A stretch of DNA of 64,000 nt from Bolinopsis microptera (taxonomy: Eukaryota; Ctenophora; Tentaculata; Lobata; Bolinopsidae). Position numbers and translations under genes: made by a program. Positions 34,640 to 49,606 of this stretch are shown in pieces. Under the pieces are notes generated by a model, which worked only from the letters and a program-made list of their open reading frames with translations, did no database searches and was not told the origin of the DNA. The DNA is taken from the NCBI RefSeq assembly GCF_026151205.1, contig NC_087077.1:6038483-6102482 (forward strand), given 5' to 3'. Numbering within the stretch: the first letter of the stretch is position 1; each line of letters opens with the position of its first letter.

Positions 34640-36822
34640 CTACACTCCTTTAGCTTGCCGCCGACTTCTGTGAATCCAGTTTATGCGCTTTAATTCACAA
34701 TTTCTGAATTGTTCCTGCAAGAGTTCATGAAGAAATCCAGCGTGACTGACTACAGCTAAACACTTTTCAGGTTGTCTGAAAAGCCATTCCCTAAATCGTT
34801 TTGCCCTCAATGTTATTGTAACATCGTTTTCATCTTCATCCCACCATACTTCTGGCACTTGCGCAAAATTCACCTGGGATATTATTGATAAAAATGTCTC
34901 TGACAATTGACATGACCAACATTAATGGCCAGCGAAAGCTTAATAATTTAACAAAATATTTATGTCTAAAGAATCTGCAAGAATCCTGCAATCCTATTTT
35001 TTAGACATAAAAAAGCCTTTGACACAGTAAGCTATAAGATTCTATAGACAAAACGTAAGTATTACGTCGTGGATGGCATGGCTTTGTCATTAAGTGGTTT
35101 GAAAGCTACCTGGGTGGCTCAGAAATCAGAGCACCAAAATACATGGTTATGTTAGTACATTGCTTCCTGTCAAGGCTTCGTATAATATCAAAAGTGATTA
35201 GCATCTTGTAGTATTCAATTGTTCAGTTTTTTAAAAAATTACAAACCTGTGACCACACAGTCTCTAACTGCGATCTGTTTGTACCATAATTACAAGGCGC
35301 ATCAGAATATTCTGTGACGAGGTGGTTAGCCTGGAAGGTGATATTAAATTCATCCTATGCTGAAAGCTCAAGTAGACTATGTTAATCATTAGAAATCGGC
35401 AGGTTGAATTAGTGATAATTTTCTAACTCATAAATCATAATTACCTGAAAGGGGATGTTAAAGCCATTGAACGTTCCCCATGCTGTTTGCAATGTTCGGG
35501 TCATGGGTGATACAACCACTTTCTCTATCTTTACTCCCGATTTTATCAGAGCATCCACCTTTAAACATTTGAAATTGATAAGCTGACCAAATATTTTTGC
35601 TGGTAATGGTATTCTAATTAGTTAGGAGTCTAATTTAAAATTATCCTTGAAATTTCGTGACATTATTTTGAAATTACATTATGTCGAACTGGAGGCTTGA
35701 TCTTAGTCGATAGTTTTCAAATAGATACAAGGTGGTTCAGTAGTGACTGCCCACAGTCAACCATACAATAACTCACATTATTCGTGTCAGATTACAGATA
35801 TAGGTTAGACTTAAATTCCCTAATATATAATATTTTCGTAAAATTTTGTCGATCACAGTGGGTGTGGCACGCCACTCCCTCTCTCCCATTATTTTCAACA
35901 TAAAAAATAAGAACGCTTGTGCCAAAATTTCAAGTCGAATGTTGGAAATTTGGCTTAGTTATGACCATTTAAATATCTGACAGGAACATGTTCTCTCAAC
36001 CAGGGATCTCATCATGAGCTAGTCCCGACAATGAGTCTCATTAGGCTGTACCAAGCGTGTTAATTTGTTAAAGAGACGACGTTCTGATCATTCAAGGTGA
36101 AATCACAAACGTTAGCAATTCCGGTGCTTTCAGCTGAAAGTGAAAGGATGCAGTCTGCAGCCAATCTCATCCTAATTTCAAACATCAGAAGTCCTTGAAA
36201 CTTTGGCACAAAATTACAATTATAGATTGCAATTAAATTATTGATCACAATTATTATTGATCACAATTATTATTGATCACAATTATTATTGATCACAATT
36301 ATTGATCACAATTATTGATCACAATTATTGATCACAATTATTGATCACAATTATTGATCACAATTATTGATCACAATTATTGATCACAATTATTGATCAC
36401 AATTATTAATCACAATTATTGATCACAATTATTGATCACAATTATTGATAACAAAAGTATCAAGAAAATTTGTAGCTCCTAGCTTTAAAAAGAGGGAGTG
36501 GCGTGCACACCAACTGTATTCGACAAAATTTTAGGATAATTTCAGGGAATCGCTGAAGTTGTTTTGCAATTGCGACGTTAACTACGTGAGTTATTGAAGG
36601 ATCGTGTGGGTAGTTACTTCTGAGCCACACTGTATTTAAATACTTCTTGACGAAGGTCGGCTACTTGTCGTTTTCCCAAGGGAGTCAGTTCAGGGTCTCG
36701 AATGTTAACTGCCTCGTGAACCTTTTTTTCATCAAACAAACTGTTATGATATCCCTCTGCATGTCGAACAAATAAAAGCTGCTTTTCAATATTCTTGTAA
36801 GTATATCCATTCACCTTACAGT
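34640..36822 (-). CDS. Phosphoglycerate-mutase-like histidine phosphatase (first exon missing)
   Basis: Minus-strand exons 36644-36822, 35445-35558, 35247-35330 and 34640-34873 join in phase (2+59 codons, 38, 28, 78 with stop TAG). LLFVRHAEGYHN is the catalytic RH[GA] motif; DPELTPLGKRQ, VVVSPMTRTLQTA, then E...C..GTNRS, W...E...RF.EWLF and the second catalytic His in VVSHAGFLHELL follow in the order of the histidine phosphatase superfamily, closest in layout to plant and fungal phosphoglycerate mutase-like proteins with NCE near the end. Substrate unknown. The acceptor of the first exon seen (phase 1 entry) means an N-terminal exon lies further right; I did not find it. It is divergent from the MOSPD gene. 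Its first visible intron is mostly a MITE. Confidence 0.88.
34985..35160 (+). pseudogene. Short reverse transcriptase remnant in phosphatase intron
   Basis: Plus strand, antisense to the host gene: FLDIKKAFDTVSYKIL (motif A) and, after a stop, KWFESYLGG. It is ~170 bp of a non-LTR element, unrelated in frame to the host exons at either side. Confidence 0.65.
35728..36632. mobile_element. 905-bp MITE forming most of a phosphatase intron
   Basis: Imperfect ~50-bp TIRs (CAAGGTGGTTCAGTAG / CAGTGTGGCTCAGAAG) are bordered by TA (35726-35727 and 36633-36634). The intron is 35559-36643, so the element starts 11 bases inside the donor GTATTT. A related partial copy is at 61070-61308 (GTGTGGCACGCCACTCC, GGGCCACCCTGTA). 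Confidence 0.8.
36236..36460. repeat. 14-bp TTGATCACAATTAT satellite
   Basis: About 15 near-perfect units, mostly 14 bp with three 17-bp units at the left. The unit contains the palindrome TTGATCA(A). It lies inside the MITE at 35728-36632. Confidence 0.95.
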
Positions 36823-36885
36823 CTGAAAAGAAAGCGTGTTACTAATATTCACCTTACAATCTGAAAATAAAGTGTGTTCAAGAGT
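36806..36885 (-). repeat. Duplicated acceptor of the first visible phosphatase exon
   Basis: On the minus strand TTCTTTTCAG|ACTGTAAGGTGAAT (true acceptor, 36822) is preceded ~33 bp upstream by TTATTTTCAG|ATTGTAAGGTGAAT. Two copies of intron end plus the first exon bases. Confidence 0.8.
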
Positions 36886-37510
36886 TTTATAACTCAGTTG
36901 AAACCAACTCACACGGATGTATTTATGTTCATGATGCTGATTCCAAATCACCTTACATGACATAAAATGCTCCCCTGGCATGTTATGGGCAAAAAAACTG
37001 AAGTTTGTACGTTTGCAGTCTAGTGGTGTAACGTTACCATTTGGCCTCCCACTGTTAAATCTTTAGGCGCCAGTTCAAAAATTTTCTTTTTTGCCCCTTA
37101 CAGTTTTTTGGCGCCTCCCTCTGTAGCTGTCTGTCCTAACCGCTGCAACGTTTTGCCATCTCATATACCCAAACACAATTACTTATTCCCTAGTCGGCAA
37201 TGGTAGGGGGAAATGACAATTACATATAGCTGTTTAGATAGAGTGGATGTATGGACATGGACAGTCCGATGAAAGATTCTAAAAATGACCATTTAACACA
37301 AAAAAACATCTTAGAGCTTGTACATCATTATTATATAATATACTAGAAAAACCCGTGGTCACAGGGAGGAAGCTAATACTATGAACTTTGAATGCAATAT
37401 ACAAAAAGGAACTTTCGAATTATTATAGTATAGATAATAATGATTACCTACTAGCTGTAAAACGTTTTCTTGGTGATATACCAAGAATGGTGATATAATT
37501 CATACATACA
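36886..37510. other. Interval between divergent phosphatase and MOSPD genes
   Basis: It must contain or be crossed by the phosphatase 5' end. No exon ending in the required phase could be identified with confidence. Confidence 0.4.
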
Positions 37511-37830
37511 TGCAGGGTGGCCCATAAGTCAGTGTACAAACGTTTGCGTTTGGGCTTTTAACATAGCCATTTTTCATATTTGAAGATTCTGTCGACAAAG
37601 TTATAAAATTCGATTTCTGGAGGCAATGCCCTTTCTAAATTAAATTATTGATCTATATACCCGCAAACACGATTGCATTACAATTTGGCTCGATCCATTT
37701 ATTGGAAATATCAAAAAAAGCATTCATTATTTTATTTGATGGATTCCTCGTATGAGTAATGATAGCAAGTCAAAAAGAATTATCTCAATCGGGCAATCAG
37801 TGATTCACTGACCTATGAGCCACCCTGTAT
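37511..37830. mobile_element. ~320-bp MITE with CAGGGTGGC ends
   Basis: CAGGGTGGCCCATAAGTCAG at the left and the inverse CTGACCTATGAGCCACCCTG at the right are imperfect TIRs. The interior shares GTTTGCG and TCGATC words with the ACGTTGG family. It lies ~120 bp upstream of the MOSPD start codon. Confidence 0.75.
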
Positions 37831-37951
37831 ATTGGCAAACCAGCTGAACTTGTATTTGCTGCTAATTATATCAAAGCTGTCACATTCTATCGTTGGGTTT
37901 ATGGTATTAAATTAATATGTTGTTTGTTTTAGTGCAGTACACTTAGTATGA

Positions 37952-41913
<3,962 letters not shown>

Positions 41914-42780
41914 GTGCGTTACACTATCCGGTACGTTTAAGATCTTGTCGGTTGTATATGAACCCCCTCCCGATACCCTTGTTGTATGTTTGAACTTAAG
42001 ACTGTATGTAAAGCCATATTTTTGCTTGTACTAATAATAGCGATCAGCTTCACGGCCATTAACGTTATTCGACGGAGAAATGAGTCATAACTCAGTGACT
42101 CACAAGCGCGATTGATCGTTTTCACGGCACAAATTTTCGCGAATTTCTATGTGAACATTCCTCGTTTTACAGTCGCTGATTATAAAGTAACTTGTTAATG
42201 ACTACGTTTGCGAGATCATCACTGAATTTCGGTGTAACAAAAATCGTCCATTAAATCTAAGGTTTATATTCCTAAATTGTTGTTAGTACAGCACCCACTT
42301 CTAGTTTCACTAAATTCCTAGTGCTATTTTTATATTAAGGCCTCAGATACCTGCGACCTCACTTTGGAAGATATGACACTGTTTTTAGCTTAACAATTCA
42401 TTAACCAGAGGTATCACTATTGGTGACTTGGTCAATAGTGTGAATATTGGTAGGAATCCTATCAAGTGTACGGTAACTCCCTGAAACTAGAGCTTAGTAA
42501 CTCCCTGAAAGCTTAGCCAGGTCTTATCTTTGTCGCGAGATACCAATCATATGCTGACTGTCACTTTATACAACCCTTCTGTTGCTTTATCTCTAGATGT
42601 AGTCGCGCAGTATTTGTGGTACTGTTAACTGGATCACAAATTTCACTTCTCAATTTTCTGGTTGAAACTTTTTTTTTGGTTTTTGGCTTTTTTGGGGCCG
42701 CCGACCTATTATGTGGATCCCGCACTTTCATGCCATTTTTGTAAGTGATAAATCGTTCAACTGTGTACATAATGTTTATA
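41914..42780. other. MOSPD 3' flank
   Basis: No exon recognised. The C-rich ACAGTTAACCAG-type words near 42440-42520 include a small duplication of GTAACTCCCTGAAA (42473-42508). Confidence 0.4.
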
Positions 42781-42784
42781 ATAA

Positions 42785-42955
42785 TATAAAGTAAAACCTC
42801 GATTAACTGCGCCCCGATTTACCGCGGCTGTTACCTTTCCCTAAATAGATCTTAACATTATATAATAGCATGAGAAAACATAACCCCGATTTACTGCGGG
42901 TGTTACCTTTCCCCAAACTCCGCAGTAAATCAGAGTTTTACTGTGGTTGTTAAAT
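42785..42955. mobile_element. ~160-bp pogo-like MITE
   Basis: AGTAAAACCTCGATTAACTG at the left and the inverse CGCAGTAAATCAGAGTTTTACT at the right, with internal ACCGCGGCTGTTACCTTTCC repeated once. Ends of the CAGTAAAACCTCG type are typical of pogo/Tigger MITEs. No coding. Confidence 0.65.
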
Positions 42956-43069
42956 TTACCAACTGGAGTATGGGGGAACTGGGAGATACAACTTAACCAT
43001 GAAATATATATGTATGAGTCGACTTGAGAATTAAATGACGACTTCTTAGCTAGATTAGCATTCCTAGAA

Positions 43070-43145
43070 CAGAATAGAAGGAGCGAATAGAAGGAGCGAA
43101 TAGAAAGATCGATTAGAAGGAGCGAATAGAAGGAGCGATTTCCTC
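43070..43145. repeat. GAATAGAAGGAGC 13-bp repeat
   Basis: Five to six units of GAATAGAAGGAGC with AAAGATC variants, followed by unremarkable sequence up to the K2P start. No gene in 43146-43637. Confidence 0.85.
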
Positions 43146-43637
43146 ACATTAATCTCGCCAATCCACCCGACCGTTTTACAAAATTGCTCCCCAGTGAAAC
43201 CCAGACCCATCTTACACAAATCGTCGTACGCTTTATTTTCCAGAAGTTTTTACAATCGTAAGCGTTTTCTCGACTCACATGGCTACCACACAGGCACAAG
43301 TGGTCGCACGGGATTGGTGACCATCTCAAATGTTCGGTCTCTCGAAATCAAGTTTCACAAAAATATCAAGCCGAATCAGGGTTCAAATCCGGTCTGATAC
43401 AACTCGGCTGGTGATAAGACTAACCCGTCTTTGATTTAATACATGCAGAGTTTGTGCCATTTTTGTAAAAACATTAGCAGTTTAGTTTAGTTGAAATAAC
43501 TTTTTTCATAGCTATTTTCCATTATGATTGACATGATACTGAGTACTGACTCGGGCCTATTCGCCATAAAAAAAGTTGAAACATGTATATTTTCTAAAGT
43601 TAACCCAATAACCAACATCAGCCACTACCAGTGTTAA

Positions 43638-44813
43638 ATGGAAAAGAAAAAGAGAACCACCAACCCATCTGATTCATCTAACATCAGGACAGGACTCCCG
43701 TTACGTGACGACGGGGACTCAAGTACCAGCTACTTTCAGGATATCTACACATGGAAACCAAGTCGGAGACTCCGTACTTTCTCGCAGAAATACGAACGGG
43801 CTCACTCAGAAAGAGGGCGTAACATGAAGATAGCAGCACGATTGTTTATATTCCTTCTTATGAACTTTCTTTTTATTCTGCCCTGCGTGTGTGTTTTCAT
43901 GGCTCTTGAAGGCCCGGCAAGCGTGCGACACAAGCAAGTGCTTTACCAAGAATATCGCCAGTTCTTGTTATCACGGAAACTTTCCCGTGTAAACGTAGAG
44001 AAGCTGATCCGAGTACAGGAAATAACATGTAAACAATTGCGGGGCAACCCGTGGTCGTACCGTCACTCCCTCCACCTCGCGTACAGTATCATCACGACCA
44101 TAGGGTTTGGAGAGTTAGCACCTATCACACCTCTGGGTAAGCTCACTGTCATAGGATACGGAACACTGGGAATCGTCCTGAACATCCTGTGCCTGGCGAG
44201 CCTGAGACTCCTGTTCAGCATGTTGATATACAGGTTGCTGTGGTGGTATGTGAGATATAAGCAAGGAATCACACGTCGCGCGAGGAGCGTCGCTAAAGTT
44301 ACTTTCACTCTGCTGCTCATCTGCGCCCTGTGGACTGTCACCTCTATCTTTACTTTGACAAGGAGTCACGGCAACTGGAGTTGGTTTTTGTCCTGGTATA
44401 GCACCTTTATAGCTGCCACAACTATCGGCTTCGGTGACATGGTTATTCTGGACGATTTTAATGATGGGGAGTCCATCACCGTCCTGGAGCACATGCTACA
44501 GTTCCTCTTCATGATCAACATTGTCTTGATCCTAGCACTGTTCTCTACCTTGTTTGAACTTTTAAAACAGACCAATGTTAGAAGGGTGAGCAAGAGGGTG
44601 TCTCATATTGTTAACATCATCCATCAGACTCAGATACAGTCGAGAATCAACAATTCTGGGTTAAACCCCATCTTGGGAGTTGGCAGGGAATTAGCTGCTG
44701 GGTCAGTTGTTGAGGTGATGCCAACCATTAGGGAAAGTGAGAGTGAAAGAGAAAGTCACACCGACACTGACAGAAACACCGACAGTAGCAGTAATAGTAA
44801 ATCCAATAATTAA
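43638..44813 (+). CDS. Two-pore-domain (K2P) potassium channel, intronless
   Basis: 391 codons, ATG to TAA. Membrane helix M1 at residues 66-89; first pore loop with filter TTIGFG at 153-158; M2 at 167-190; M3 at 221-240; second filter TTIGFG at 261-266; M4 at 286-308. Two pore loops and four helices define K2P (TWIK-related) background K+ channels, which work as dimers in the plasma membrane and set resting potential. Both filters end in GFG, the usual K2P form being GYG/GFG. The M1-P1 extracellular cap (91-145) is short-to-normal and contains one Cys at 131. The tail is rich in S, E, D and N (RESESERESHTDTD). Absence of introns among spliced neighbours may reflect retroposition. An upstream stop-free start is not seen; the ATG is the first in frame. 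Confidence 0.95.
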   Translation: MEKKKRTTNPSDSSNIRTGLPLRDDGDSSTSYFQDIYTWKPSRRLRTFSQKYERAHSERGRNMKIAARLFIFLLMNFLFILPCVCVFMALEGPASVRHKQVLYQEYRQFLLSRKLSRVNVEKLIRVQEITCKQLRGNPWSYRHSLHLAYSIITTIGFGELAPITPLGKLTVIGYGTLGIVLNILCLASLRLLFSMLIYRLLWWYVRYKQGITRRARSVAKVTFTLLLICALWTVTSIFTLTRSHGNWSWFLSWYSTFIAATTIGFGDMVILDDFNDGESITVLEHMLQFLFMINIVLILALFSTLFELLKQTNVRRVSKRVSHIVNIIHQTQIQSRINNSGLNPILGVGRELAAGSVVEVMPTIRESESERESHTDTDRNTDSSSNSKSNN

Positions 44814-44827
44814 GAGTTGTTCAAACT

Positions 44828-45386
44828 TTTAACAAGAAATGCGGCCGCTTTTCTTTTGTGGATGGCCGCTCAATTTCCCGATCCGGGATGAAGTATTTTA
44901 TCATATTCCATACCACCTGGGGACCCCAGTCTTTGCGGTTTATAAGCATGCAGATATGGCGGAGTGACAGGCCGAGCGCCGCCCAGTTGATATAATTCTA
45001 TATTGGATTTGAAAATCGTGTATATTTCTATGTAACCATATGTTTATTGTTTATGCAACCTGACACGGATTTGTGCAAAATAGTAATACTAACTCAAAAT
45101 AATAATACAATGCTATCAATTTGTCCCTAGCGGGATGCATACATGGTGAAATTAACTATGTACTTGAACATTTCAGCACCGCGCGCCAACAATTGTTTAA
45201 TTCAGATGATCGCGCAAAATAACTTTGCGCAGGCAGACACGTGGGCGATAACTAGACTGGGGAGGGCACGTACGCACGCACGCTCGCACGGTCGCAAGCT
45301 ACCATATACAAAAAAAACCTCGATCGCTAACCCTTGTCCTTGACTCTTTTGTGCCTTCGGCACTTAGAGTCATGGATCGGGAAAAA
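44828..45386. mobile_element. ~550-bp composite repeat with TTTCCCGATCC ends
   Basis: It begins 15 bp after the K2P stop with AGAAATGCGGCCGC and TTTCCCGATCC at 44873-44883, and ends GGATCGGGAAA at 45374-45384, making an inverted pair. The interior contains ACCTGGGGACCCCAGT, GGAGTGACAGGCCGAGCG and the reverse of the 14948 family. No protein coding. Confidence 0.65.
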
Positions 45387-46135
45387 ATGTGATATTGTAT
45401 TTAATGGGTTGATTTAGGGTTTTAATAAGTTTATAAGAACTAGGTTTTAGTTTTAATAACTAGCTTTTTTATTAACTCATTTTATGTTCATGAAGTGATG
45501 AACTACTTTTTATGCTGATGATTTTGAATAACTAAGAGATTAAAAGTTACACGCTCACCATTTATCTATCTCGTGACTTAGTAATGAGTATTGAGTAAGC
45601 CCTAGTAGCTTTGTCAGGGTACATTTCTGAATATGCTATACACGGCGCAGTGATACATGATATTACTTATCATAAACAAGTCACGAGGATACCTTGTAAG
45701 TGAGAAAAGTAGTGCTGAGTGTCCCTGATATTCCTTTTACCAATCAACAGGTTGTAAGGTAAATTGGATTCCTGCCAAGTTTTATTTTAGAACGTAAAGC
45801 ACAGTAAACTGTATATCATGTGAGTTGTGTGTGTTAAGCGTCAGATTTCCGTATGTGCCAACTATAGTAGTGCTATAACTAATAACTATCCATCACAATA
45901 CATTGAGATAATATCAGTCTGGTGTGGTTCATTTCATATACTGTTTAAATAGAACATCGGACAAGAGATACGTTATAGGTAGCAGCGAAGTACGAATAAA
46001 TAGATTAAAAAGTATGTTTTTATTGCCACCCTTGCATCTGGTCCGAGTCCGTGAGCACGGATCACCTGGGAGTGGTAACATCATGAAGCCGTTAACTGCC
46101 CGCTAGTGTATCCACTAGGGGGTCGGCTGCTCTGG
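45387..46135. other. Spacer without recognised gene
   Basis: AT-rich; no exon or repeat family identified. A 60-codon frame at 45924-46106 has no support. Confidence 0.4.
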
Positions 46136-46855
46136 CAGTTAGGGGATGCAATTATGCTGGGTGATGCGGTCTCGTGGCTGGGTGATGCGGTCTCGTGGCT
46201 GGGTTATGCGGTCTTGTGGCTGGGTGATGCGGTCCTGTGGCTGGGTGATGCGGTCTCGTGGCTGGGTTATGCGGTTTTGTGGCTGGGTGATGCGGTCTCT
46301 TGGCTGGGTGATGCGGTCTCTTGGCTGGGTGATGCGGTCTCGTGGCTGGGTGATGCGGTCTTGTGGCTAGGTGATGCGGTTTTGTGGCTGGGTGATGCGG
46401 TCTCGTGGCTAGTGATGCGGTTTTGTGGCTGGGTGATGCGGTCTCTTGGCTTGGTGATGCGGTCTCGTGGCTGGGTGATGCGGTCTCGTGGCTGGGTGAT
46501 GCGGTTTTGTGGCTGGGTGATGCGGTCTCTTGGCTGGGTGATGCGGTCTCGTGGCTGGTGATGCGGTCTCGTGGCTGGTGATGCGGTCTCGTGGCTAAGT
46601 GATGCGGTTTTGTGGCTGGGTGATGCGGTCTCGTGGCTAGGTGATGCAGTTTTGTGGCTGGGTGATGCGGTCTCTTGGCTTGGTGATGCGGTCTCGTGGC
46701 TGGGTGATGCGGTTTCGTGGCTGGGTGATGCGGTCTCGTGGCTGGGTGATGCGATGTCTTGGCTGGGTGATGCGGTCTCGTGGCTGGGTGATGCGGTCTC
46801 GTGGCTGGGTGATGCGGTCTCGTGGCTGGGTGATGCGGTCTTGTGGTCACTCACG
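46136..46855. repeat. 21-bp GGGTGATGCGGTCTCGTGGCT satellite
   Basis: About 34 units of 20-21 bp, differing mainly at TCTCGTGG / TTTTGTGG / TCTCTTGG. Because the unit is seven codons and has no stop in most frames, long frames appear on both strands (LGDAVSW, MRSRGWV, HHPATRP, ASPSHET). I treat these as noncoding. Confidence 0.95.
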
Positions 46856-46891
46856 GTTTAAATAGTTTTGTTCTCGGATGGTTAGTGCAGA

Positions 46892-47997
46892 CTAGGCTAT
46901 CCACTCCGATAATCGTAACCGATAATTATCTCCGATAATTCGTTAAAAAAAGTTATCTGTTTATCTAGATAAAACATATTTTTATCGGTATAAAAATTCA
47001 CTAGATATTACCGAAAATACTGCCACAATACCGTAAAATTGTAAAGAAATATTAGTGTTTTTGCCTTCCCAAGTAATCCAAGAAACAGTCCCAAACGTCT
47101 TCTAGTATGATAGAAGAGGTAGTTTACTTAGATGTGAGCTTAAGAGGTTTATTTACATTTGTATACCTATGGAACTGTAGAACTGTATGAACTGTAGAAA
47201 TCCAGAGAAGGTTATTGACATTGTTCTCTTGAGGGTGCTGGCGTTTTACCTTACAACCATTCTGGAGACAGGAACGAGCATGTTACTGTTAACAAGAGTC
47301 AAAAATACCGGCAGGGCACTCAATTGAATTCCGTAAGTGTTCTGGGCGTGAAACATTGTCTTCAGGAGAAGGAATCTGTTGCTCCAAGTTATCGACAGGA
47401 TAAGAAAACGGTTCACTGAATCACTTTAAATGCTTTACTGTTTCGAGGAGAATTGGTATTTGGTGCACTACTGTTCTCAGGAGAAGGAAACCCTTGGTCT
47501 ACTGTTTTGAAGAGAACTATTGCGTTACTGTTCTCAGGAGAAGAAAACCGGTGGTCTACTGTTTTGAAGAGAACTAGTGCGTTACTGTTCTCAGGAGAAG
47601 GAAACCAGTGGTCTACTGTTTTGAAGAGAACTAGTGCGTTACTGTTCGCAGGAGAAGGAAACCAGTGGTCTACTGTTTTGAAGAGAACTATTGCGTTACT
47701 GTTCTTAGGAGAAGAAAACCGTTGGTCTACTGTTTTGAAGAAAACTGGTGCACTTCTGCTCCCCGGAGAAGAAAACTGATGCTCTAATATTTTCAAAAGA
47801 AAGGAAATGGTACTTTAGCAAGATTACTGGTAAACAGTAATAAAAGTCGACAATTAGTTTTTGCGAAATTTGGAAAACATTTTGGCTTTGGCCTTCAGCA
47901 GAAAAATTATCGGTTTTATCGGTTTTATCTAGATAAAACCTAAATCTTTATCTGTTTATCTAGATAAAAGATTTCATACCGATAATGGATAGCCTAG
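46892..47997. mobile_element. 1.1-kb TIR element with 6-bp target duplication and internal satellite
   Basis: CTAGGCTATCCA at 46892-46903 and the inverse TGGATAGCCTAG at 47986-47997 are bordered by TGCAGA at 46886-46891 and 47998-48003. Next to each end lie inverted TTATCTAGATAAAAC and CGATAAT words. The interior carries the 57-bp array at 47440-47780. No transposase. Confidence 0.8.
47440..47785. repeat. 57-bp array inside TIR element
   Basis: Six diverged copies of a unit with TACTGTTCTCAGGAGAAGG, AAACCAGTGGTCTACTG and TTTTGAAGAGAACT. Open on both strands with a 19-residue period (e.g. WSTVLKRTSALLFSGE), but no protein evidence. Confidence 0.9.
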
Positions 47998-48235
47998 TGC
48001 AGACGAGCAGCAGCACTGTTTTTTATTTTTACTTTTATCTTTTTATATGGTCTGATGTCATGCCTACTAGGTATAGTGTCACAACCAGTCTACCGTGGCG
48101 AGGTGCCTGGAAAATCGCAGCCATCAGACAAAACTCCAACACTTATGACACAAACGTCAAGCACTAGGGCTCGAGCCCCTAACAACAACTATGTAGGTAA
48201 TTGTTGCTTGGACCATACATATAGATCGTGGTGAC

Positions 48236-49606
48236 TAAGGTTTCGACAATGTAGCATTCAAATCTATAGAGAAGGCCCTGAACCGGAAATGTGAGTCGTC
48301 TTCAGTCAACAAATGGATTATGTCCCTACTCCGCAATAGAACCACGAACGTGGAATTAAACGGATGCAGGAAATCCATTGTTATAAGAAAAGGATGTCCA
48401 CAAGGTGGGATCCTGTCTCCATTCTTATGGAACCTGGTAGTTGACAGTCTCCTGTCGTACACCAGAGACAGGATACCATGTGACCTGCAAGGGTTCGCGG
48501 ACGATCTTGCTTTACTAGCCACGTTGGAGGGACCGGCAAAATGTGGAAACCAGGGCTTCGATGCCGATCATCTCAGAGGGATGACGCAGAAAAGTCTTGA
48601 AGCCATCATGAACTGGTGCACCGATAACGGGCTGAAGCTAAGTACTCTTAAAACACATACAGTAATGTTCACCTGGAGGAGGAAATGGGAATTCTCTGAA
48701 CCTCTAACAGTGAACGGAACCGAAATAAGTATGCGTAACTCAACTAAGTTTCTAGGAGTAACACTCGATAGCAAACTCACGTAGAATGAACACATCAAAA
48801 ATCAATGTAAAAAAGCCAAAGGCATACTCATGCAATGCAGGAGAGCCATTGGACCAACATGGGGGTTCACCCCCATGACCATGAAATGGATATATACGGC
48901 TGTAGTCAGACCTTCCCTGACAATCTGCGACAATCTGGCTCAATGGTGTATCCAAAAAACATAACCTAACAATCCTAAGCAGCGTTCAGCGGCTAGGGAA
49001 TATTCTCATAACAGGAGGGTTACCATCAACTCCTGGAACAGTTCTAGACATCATCACAGAAATCGTCCCCATCGACCTGGTGATAGAAGGGAAGCAGCGA
49101 AAGGAGCTCTTAGACTCAAATCCAACAACCACTGGATATATGAGCCGATGGTTAATAAGAAGGGCAACCTAATCACCCATACAAAACTCAACGAACAGTT
49201 ACTAAAGGCTATCAAACTCGATTCTGAAGGACAAGACCAACAGACTTCATCACTGAATGTTGACATTGGTTTTACCACAGAAATTCCACGACTCTCAGAG
49301 TACGAGGAAATTGAGAATGACGCCAACACCATACAATGCTACACAGACGGCTCCAAAATGAATGAACAAGCTGGAGCAGGAGTGTACATTGTCGATAACG
49401 ACACCCCTCCACGCGAGGAGTCCTACCACCTAGGAACCAACTCAACCGTCTTCCAGGCCGAGACATTTGCCGTAGGAACAACGGCAAAAAAACTACGGGA
49501 ATCTGGAACCAAAAGTAGAAAAATTATCATAAACTGCGATAGCCAGGCGACAATAATGGCAATGAGCAATATCAAAGTCAAATCAAAAAGCACCAGCAAG
49601 GTATAA
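48236..49606 (+). pseudogene. Non-LTR retrotransposon remnant: reverse transcriptase plus RNase H
   Basis: The plus strand starts abruptly in motif A (GFDNVAFKSIEKAL), then GCPQGGILSPFLWNLVVD (motif B), GFADDLALLA (motif C, FADD in place of YADD) and KFLGVTLDSKLT before an in-frame TAG at 48782. After further breaks, 49148-49606 encodes an RNase H domain: CYTDGSKMNEQAGAGVY, FQAETFAV and NCDSQATIMA show the D, E and D of the active site. RT followed by RNase H is typical of the I/Jockey-like groups. The 5' end is missing and the 3' end runs into the satellite at 49603. Confidence 0.85.

Noticed and set aside
36236-36460. Palindromic TTGATCA repeats resembling an operator or origin array
   Set aside because: A simple 14-bp satellite inside a MITE in an animal intron; nothing else suggests regulatory use.
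43375-43400. GGTTCAAATCC resembling a tRNA T-loop
   Set aside because: Flanking bases do not form the T stem, and no anticodon or acceptor stem fits.
46106-46861. Several 70-230-codon frames on both strands with 7-residue periodicity
   Set aside because: All come from a 21-bp satellite whose unit is a multiple of three and lacks stops; several frames are open at once, which argues against any one being coding.
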